In this document: in pieces, positions 59,278 to 64,000 of the stretch | Numbering within the stretch: the stretch's first letter is position 1 | Layout of the letters: each line of letters starts with the position of its first letter | From: JANNXQ01 sp038238555 | Lineage (GTDB): Bacteria > Verrucomicrobiota > Verrucomicrobiia > Chthoniobacterales > Chthoniobacteraceae | DNA length: 64,000 bases | Assembly: GCA_038238555.1 (NCBI GenBank) | Contig: JBBRXP010000005.1 | Span: 13,866-77,865 of the forward strand | Reading direction: 5' to 3' | Made by a program: the position numbers and the translations under genes | Notes under the pieces: model-generated | The model's input: only the letters and a program-made list of their open reading frames with translations | Databases searched by the model: none | Told to the model about the DNA's origin: nothing

Positions 59278-60078
59278 ATGCCTGCTGCGAATAATCCATT
59301 CCCGGGGATGAACCCGTATCTCGAGGAGTTCTGGCACGACGTGCATCCAAGGCTGCTCATGCTGGCGAGTAATCAGCTTCAGCGGGCGCTTCCCAGAGAT
59401 CTGAAGGCTCGGCTCGAACAGCATCTCAGCTTGCTCGAAGAAGGCGCGGAACGCGGCGTGGGACGGCGCGCGGATGTGGCCATCGTCGAGCCGTGGAGCG
59501 AAGAGACCGACCGCGCAAACCCGCTGCTGGCCTCCACGGGCGTGGCTGTGGCGGAGCCCGTGCTGCTCGAACTCGATCCTCCCACGCATCGCTTTTTGCA
59601 GATCGTCGATACCGCCGGCCACATCGTCACGATCATCGAATTTCTGAGCCTGGGAAATAAAACGCGCGCCGAAGATCGCGCGGGGTTTGCCTGGAAACGC
59701 CGGCAGATTTTTGAGTCGGGCATTTCGTTTGTGGAAGTGGACCTGCTTCTTCAAGGCGAGCCCGTGCTCGAGGCGGACGGCTGCGAGACCTTGCGCCTCA
59801 ACAGAGCCGCCTACCACGTGGCCATTCACTCGACTCACTCGGCGACGCTTTGGCGGCTCTATCCCATCCGGCTGCGCGAGCGGCTGCCAGCCGTCGAGAT
59901 TCCGCTGCGTCCCTCCGATCGCCCAGTGGCGCTCGATCTTCAGCCGCTCATCGACGACGCCATCCGCGACGGCGCCTACGATCATCTCGACTACCGCCGC
60001 GATCCGACCGGAATTCTCTCCAGCGAAGACCGCGCCTGGCTGGACGGGAACCTTCGCGAGCAAGAACTCCGAACATGA
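59278..60078 (+). CDS. DUF4058 family protein
   Basis: 266 residues. FPGMNPYLEEFWHDVHPRLL at the N-terminus is diagnostic of DUF4058, followed by RRADVAIVEP, VTIIEFLSLGNKT and VEVDLLLQG. The fold is PD-(D/E)XK-nuclease-like (a variant of Uma2); function unknown. It follows the cytochrome-type gene by 18 bases and overlaps the next Uma2 gene by 4 bases, so it is part of the same operon. Confidence 0.92.
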   Translation: MPAANNPFPGMNPYLEEFWHDVHPRLLMLASNQLQRALPRDLKARLEQHLSLLEEGAERGVGRRADVAIVEPWSEETDRANPLLASTGVAVAEPVLLELDPPTHRFLQIVDTAGHIVTIIEFLSLGNKTRAEDRAGFAWKRRQIFESGISFVEVDLLLQGEPVLEADGCETLRLNRAAYHVAIHSTHSATLWRLYPIRLRERLPAVEIPLRPSDRPVALDLQPLIDDAIRDGAYDHLDYRRDPTGILSSEDRAWLDGNLREQELRT

Positions 60079-60785
60079 CCGCGATTCCAAGGCTCAAGCG
60101 AAGGCCGCGCCCACGGGCGATTGCGCCGTTGGAGGATGGCGCGCGGCTCACGGCTTCGGAATTTCTGCGGCGCTATGAAGCGATGCCCGAAGTGAAGAAG
60201 GCGGAGTTGATAGAAGGAGTCGTCCATATGCCATCCCCTGTCCGAGTCGCCCAACACGGCGAGCCCGACAATTTCACTCAAACCTGGCTCGGCACTTACG
60301 CCGCTTTCACGCCGGGAGTGATCGCCGCCAGCAACAGCACGGTAAAGTTTGACATCGAAAATGTGCCGCAGCCCGATGCGCTGCTTTTCGTCGAGACGAG
60401 CGCAGACGGGCGCGAGCGGCTGGACGACGAAGGCTACCTGGTGAGCGCGCCGGAATGGGTCGCCGAAATCGCCGCGAGCACGGCGTCGATCGACATGCAC
60501 GAGAAGCTGCGCGTCTATCGCCGGCACGGCGTGCGCGAGTATCTGGTGTGGCTCGCGGAGGAGGAGCGCATCGTGTGGTTTCATTTTGCGGGCGAGACCA
60601 TCGAGCTCGTAGCCGACGCCCGCGGGCGCGTGGCCAGCCGCGTCTTTCCGGGCCTCGTGCTCGATACTCGCGCGGCGCTTGCACGCGATGCCGCCCGAGT
60701 GCTCGCCACTCTGCAGAGCGCGATGAAAAGCCGCGCCCACCGACAGTTTGCCCCCGCCAAACGCTCCAAAAATAACAAGCCATGA
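60075..60785 (+). CDS. Uma2 family protein
   Basis: 236 residues. LTASEFLRRYEAMPEVKKAELIEGVV, QPDALLFVET, APEWVAEIAASTASIDMHEKLRVYRRHGVREYLVW carry the PD/E-K-type pattern of Uma2. The start overlaps the DUF4058 stop and its own stop overlaps the DUF1501 start, so three genes are translationally coupled. Role unknown. Together with DUF4058 it separates the usual cytochrome-DUF1501 neighbours. Confidence 0.88.
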   Translation: MTAIPRLKRRPRPRAIAPLEDGARLTASEFLRRYEAMPEVKKAELIEGVVHMPSPVRVAQHGEPDNFTQTWLGTYAAFTPGVIAASNSTVKFDIENVPQPDALLFVETSADGRERLDDEGYLVSAPEWVAEIAASTASIDMHEKLRVYRRHGVREYLVWLAEEERIVWFHFAGETIELVADARGRVASRVFPGLVLDTRAALARDAARVLATLQSAMKSRAHRQFAPAKRSKNNKP

Positions 60786-62191
60786 TCCCTTCCCTCACAC
60801 GACGCGATGCGCTCCGCACCCTCGGCTGCGGCTTTGGTTACCTCGCACTCGCCGGCCTCGCCGCGCGCGCCGCGTCGGCGCATCCACTCGCGGCGCGGCC
60901 GCCGCATTTTCCGCCGCGGGCAAAGCGCATCATCTTCCTCTTCATGCAAGGCGGCGTGAGCCACGTGGATTCGTTCGATTACAAACCGCGCCTCTTGCGC
61001 GACGACGGGCAGATGATGGATTTCAACGATGCGCGCAGCATCGCCAGGACTGGAAAAGGCGTGACGCAACGCGTGATGAAACCGCTCTGGGATTTCAAGC
61101 AGCGCGGCCAGAGCGGGCTCTGGGTCTCGGAGCTTTTCCCCGAGATGGCGCGCCACGCGGATGACTTGTGCGTGATCCGCTCGATGCACACCGATGGCGT
61201 CGCGCATGGCCCGGCCACGCTCTTCCTGCACACGGGCTCGACCACATTCATCCGCCCGTCGATGGGCGCGTGGGTGACTTACGGGCTCGGCACGGAGAAC
61301 GAAAATCTCCCCGGCTTCGTGAGCATCGCGCCCGCGATGGGCAATGGCGGCCCGCGCAATTACGGCAACGCATTTCTCCCCGCCGTCTATCAAGGCACCG
61401 CGCTCGGCCGGCCCGGCGTGCCGGCAAAAGAGATCGCCTTTCGCAACATCGCCGCGGCGCGTCAGCCGGAGCAGGCGCGGGCGCAGTTCGATCTCTTGCG
61501 CGAGTTGAATGCGGAGCAGCTCCGGAAAAAACCTGGCGATAGCGAACTCGATGCCGTGATCGACAGCTACGAACTCGCGTGGCGCATGCAATCTCACGCG
61601 CCGGACGCCGTGGACCTTTCGGGCGAATCGCCTGAGACCCTCGCGCTCTACGGGATCGACGAGGAGAAGACCGATGACTTCGGCCGCCAGTGCCTCATGG
61701 CGCGGCGCCTCGCCGAAAAGGGCGTGCGCTTCGTGCAAGTCAACTACACCGACAACACCAACAACCCCGCGTGGGATCAGCATTCCAACATGCCCAAGCA
61801 CGCCGAACACGCGCGCGCCGTGGACAAACCAGTGGCCGGCCTGCTCACCGATCTCAAACAGCGCGGCCTGCTCGAAGACACGCTCGTGTGGTGGGGCGGC
61901 GAATTCGGCCGCACGCCTTACGCCGAGAAAAACGGCACCGGCCGCGATCACAATCCCAACGGGTTCAGCATCTGGCTCGCCGGCGGCGGCACCCGCCCCG
62001 GCCTCGCGTATGGAGCCACCGATGAGTTCGGCCACTTCGCCGTGGAAGACAAAGTGCACATGCACGATCTGCACGCCACCTTGCTGCACCTGCTCGGCCT
62101 CGACCACGAGCGGCTCACCTTCCGCCACGACGGCCGCGCCTACCGGCTCACCGACGTATATGGCCGCGTGGTGAAAGACATCATCGCGTGA
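60782..62191 (+). CDS. DUF1501 family exported protein
   Basis: 469 residues. A Tat signal (LTRRDALRTLGCGFGYLALAGLA) precedes the sulfatase-like DUF1501 fold: FLFMQGGVSHVDSFDYKPRL, WVSELFPEMARHADDLCVIRSMHTD, and LVWWGGEFGRTPYAEKNGTGRDHNP. The final His-rich DLHATLLHLLGLDHERL is also conserved. DUF1501 genes commonly follow PSCyt1-DUF1549-DUF1553 genes; here two nuclease-fold genes are inserted between them. Probably periplasmic. Confidence 0.93.
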   Translation: MIPSLTRRDALRTLGCGFGYLALAGLAARAASAHPLAARPPHFPPRAKRIIFLFMQGGVSHVDSFDYKPRLLRDDGQMMDFNDARSIARTGKGVTQRVMKPLWDFKQRGQSGLWVSELFPEMARHADDLCVIRSMHTDGVAHGPATLFLHTGSTTFIRPSMGAWVTYGLGTENENLPGFVSIAPAMGNGGPRNYGNAFLPAVYQGTALGRPGVPAKEIAFRNIAAARQPEQARAQFDLLRELNAEQLRKKPGDSELDAVIDSYELAWRMQSHAPDAVDLSGESPETLALYGIDEEKTDDFGRQCLMARRLAEKGVRFVQVNYTDNTNNPAWDQHSNMPKHAEHARAVDKPVAGLLTDLKQRGLLEDTLVWWGGEFGRTPYAEKNGTGRDHNPNGFSIWLAGGGTRPGLAYGATDEFGHFAVEDKVHMHDLHATLLHLLGLDHERLTFRHDGRAYRLTDVYGRVVKDIIA

Positions 62192-62196
62192 AGCAG

Positions 62197-62216
62197 GGGC
62201 GACCCTTCTGTCGCCC
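62197..62216. repeat. Small perfect hairpin after the DUF1501 gene
   Basis: GGGCGAC (62197-62203) pairs with GTCGCCC (62210-62216) around CCTTCT. It resembles the core of the REP-like element without the flanks and lacks a T-run. Confidence 0.5.
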
Positions 62217-62347
62217 GCTACTGCTGGTAAATCTCGGGGCGATGCCCGATCTGCACGACAATCTCCCTCTCCTCGCCCACGAGCTCGTCCGCGGTCCGCG
62301 GCAAATTGTCTTGTTCGAGAATGTGCGCGGCGCACTCATATTCCGCC

Positions 62348-63853
62348 GTGATCGAATTCGCCCATCAGCGCGTCCTCATCTTCGTGGTCGCTTACAACGC
62401 GGAGAAGACCCTCGAGAGCCTGCTCGATCGCATCCCCGCCGAACTGCGCAATCGCAGCGTGGAAGCGCTCATCATCGACGACTCCTCAAAGGACGCCACC
62501 TTCCACACCGGCCTCCGGCGCGAGGACCGGGCGAGCGATTTCAAGATCACCGTCCTGCGCAATCCCGAGAACCAGCGTTACGGGGGCAACCAGAAACTCG
62601 GCTACCGCTACGCCATCGATCACGGCTTTGACATTGTGGCGCTGCTCCACGGCGACGGGCAGTATGCGCCTGAAAAATTGCCCGACCTCCTCGCGCCGCT
62701 GCTGCGTGGAGAAGCCGACGCCGTCTTCGGTTCACGGATGATCCACAAGGCCGACGCGCTCAAGGGCGGGATGCCGAAGTACAAATGGATCGGCAACCAA
62801 GTGCTCTCGCGCTTTCAAAACTGGATGCTCGGTTCCGAGCTCTCCGAGTTCCATTCCGGCTACCGGCTCTACTCGACGCGGGCACTCGCGCGCATCCCTT
62901 TCGAGCGCAACTCGGATGACTTCCACTTCGACACCGACATCATCGTGCAATTGCACTTTGCCGGGCTGCGCATCGTCGAGATTCCGATCCCGACTTACTA
63001 CGGCGACGAGATTTGCCACGTCAACGGGCTCCAATACGCGTGGGATATTTTCCGCACGATGGTGCGGGCAAAATTTCACGAAAAGAATCTGCTCTACGAT
63101 CGCAAATTCGACGTCGGCCAAGTCGAGCTCACCTACGATCTCAAGCTCGGCTTTCCCTCCTCGCACACCTTCGCGCTAGAAGCCGTGAAGCCCGGCGGCA
63201 CGGTGCTCGATATCGGTTGCGGCCAGGGCTACGTGGCCGAGGAAATGGCGAAGACCGCCGCGGCCGTCGTGGGCGTGGATCAATACGTGCGGCCTTCTCA
63301 GAATCCAAAAGTAGAGTTTAAGAAATGGGATATCGACACGGGCCGCTTCCCCGTGGACGTCTCGCAGTTCGATCAGATTTTCATTCTCGATGTGATCGAG
63401 CATTTGCACGATCCCGAAGCATTCCTCGAGGGCCTGCGCGGCGCGGCTGCGAGCAAGCGGCCCGAGATCGTGCTCACCACGGCCAACGTCGCCTTCGCCG
63501 TCACACGCTTCATGCTTGCGCTGGGTCATTTCAATTATGGCCGCAAAGGCATCCTAGATCGCACGCACACGCGGCTCTTCACGTTCGGTTCGCTCGAAGA
63601 AATTTTCGACCAGACCGGCTACAAAGTGCGCGAGATGCGTGGCATCCCGCCGCCCTTTCCACGCGCCATCGGCGATCACGCGCTCGCACGATTTCTTATG
63701 AAGGTGAACGGCTGGCTCATCCGAATGTGCCCCGGGCTTTTTAGCTACCAGATTTTCATCCGCGCCCAGGCGCACCCCACCGTGGCGAACCTGCTCGTCG
63801 AGACCATCGGCACGAGCGAGCAACTCAAGAAACAACCCGGCACTGCGGGCTGA
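62348..63853 (+). CDS. GT2 glycosyltransferase-methyltransferase fusion
   Basis: 501 residues from a GTG at 62348. Residues 1 to about 230 form a GT2 domain (LIFVVAYNAEKTLESLLDRI, ALIIDDSSKD, LLHGDGQYAPEKL, SEFHSGYRLYSTRAL) of the dolichyl-phosphate-mannose-synthase-like group. From about 280 a class I SAM methyltransferase follows (TVLDIGCGQGYVAEEMAKTA, FDQIFILDVIEHLHDPEAFLEGL, RTHTRLFTFGSLEEIF). It is the third such fusion in the window. Substrates are unknown. Confidence 0.85.
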   Translation: MIEFAHQRVLIFVVAYNAEKTLESLLDRIPAELRNRSVEALIIDDSSKDATFHTGLRREDRASDFKITVLRNPENQRYGGNQKLGYRYAIDHGFDIVALLHGDGQYAPEKLPDLLAPLLRGEADAVFGSRMIHKADALKGGMPKYKWIGNQVLSRFQNWMLGSELSEFHSGYRLYSTRALARIPFERNSDDFHFDTDIIVQLHFAGLRIVEIPIPTYYGDEICHVNGLQYAWDIFRTMVRAKFHEKNLLYDRKFDVGQVELTYDLKLGFPSSHTFALEAVKPGGTVLDIGCGQGYVAEEMAKTAAAVVGVDQYVRPSQNPKVEFKKWDIDTGRFPVDVSQFDQIFILDVIEHLHDPEAFLEGLRGAAASKRPEIVLTTANVAFAVTRFMLALGHFNYGRKGILDRTHTRLFTFGSLEEIFDQTGYKVREMRGIPPPFPRAIGDHALARFLMKVNGWLIRMCPGLFSYQIFIRAQAHPTVANLLVETIGTSEQLKKQPGTAG

Positions 63854-63915
63854 AAGATTTTATTGGCGTTTTCCTTGAGTCGAAGCATTCTACGCACGCC
63901 CCCGGACACAACAGC

Positions 63916-63957
63916 CAGCGCCTCTCGATCGCATGTGATGGAGAGGCGCTGTGCATT
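63916..63957 (+). terminator. Terminator-like 11-bp hairpin after the fusion gene
   Basis: CAGCGCCTCTC (63916-63926) and GAGAGGCGCTG (63941-63951) pair perfectly around a 14-base loop, followed by TGCATTTGT. It lies about 60 bases after the stop codon. Confidence 0.6.
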
Positions 63958-63958
63958 T

Positions 63959-64000
63959 GTAGCTGCGACGCCTTCCGTCGCAGGAAGTGGCCGCGGCGCC
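63959..64000. repeat. REP-like palindromic element at the right edge
   Basis: GTAGCTGCGACGCCTTCC, then GTCGCAGGAAGTG, then GCCGCGGCGCC. This is the clearest single copy of the family; an inverted partner may lie beyond the window. Confidence 0.75.

Noticed and set aside
57250..60090. 946-codon minus-strand open frame across the cytochrome and DUF4058 genes
   Set aside because: It is antisense to two well-recognised genes, has no domain motif, and long mirror frames are expected at this GC content.
60581..62335. 584-codon minus-strand frame opposite the DUF1501 gene
   Set aside because: The DUF1501 and Uma2 readings are motif-complete; the antisense frame is unassignable shadow.

Overview
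The window is about two thirds surface-glycan genes and looks like GC-rich Verrucomicrobiota chromosome. The phylum call is an inference. It rests on a Planctomycetes/Verrucomicrobia-style cytochrome protein (PSCyt1-DUF1549-DUF1553) followed by a DUF1501 protein at 56.4-62.2 kb, several Uma2/DUF4058 genes, and a Tat-exported BNR protein beside an EF-hand protein. No rRNA, tRNA or CRISPR array was seen.

1-31.4 kb, minus strand, is one long glycan cluster. Reading with transcription from 31.4 kb down to 1, it opens with an ABC-2 exporter (Wzm, Wzt). A nonulosonate pathway follows (PseB-, PseC-, SpsF-, PseG- and PseI-type proteins). Next come a NeuD-like acyltransferase, a beta-propeller protein, a WbqC protein, about ten glycosyltransferases and many sugar or SAM methyltransferases, and last an SGNH hydrolase cut by the left edge. 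The genes are tightly packed, often with 4-base stop/start overlaps and GTG or TTG starts. They probably build, methylate and export an acidic, heavily decorated glycan. Genes between about 7.06 and 20.2 kb are clearly lower in GC and rich in TTA-type codons, which suggests a separate origin.

31.6-39.3 kb has a GtrB/DPM-like glycosyltransferase, a small exported protein and a 2038-residue exported TPR protein. 39.4-45.5 kb mixes housekeeping genes (recN, mnmE) with toxin-antitoxin-type genes (Phd-like orphan, MntA/HepT, BrnT/BrnA), a Uma2 protein and a glyoxalase. 45.6-53.5 kb holds xylB, ubiX, a lysophospholipid-acyltransferase-like gene, folD, an exported transglutaminase-like protein, bioD, DUF1802, PHP and Nudix genes. 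53.6-62.2 kb is the exported/cytochrome block. 62.3-63.9 kb encodes a glycosyltransferase-methyltransferase fusion.

Two repeat families run through the window. The first is short tandem arrays, mostly of 7-base units, usually with an inverted copy of the array after a spacer. The unit sequence changes from locus to locus while the architecture stays the same. The second is a REP-like palindrome (core GCGACG..CGTCGC next to GTAGC and GGAAGTG), often in inverted pairs. Both occur between genes and, strikingly, inside open coding sequences (mnmE, the DUF1549/1553 gene, one glycosyltransferase-methyltransferase fusion). These repeats, the three separate glycosyltransferase-methyltransferase fusions and the low-GC island are the most unusual things here.
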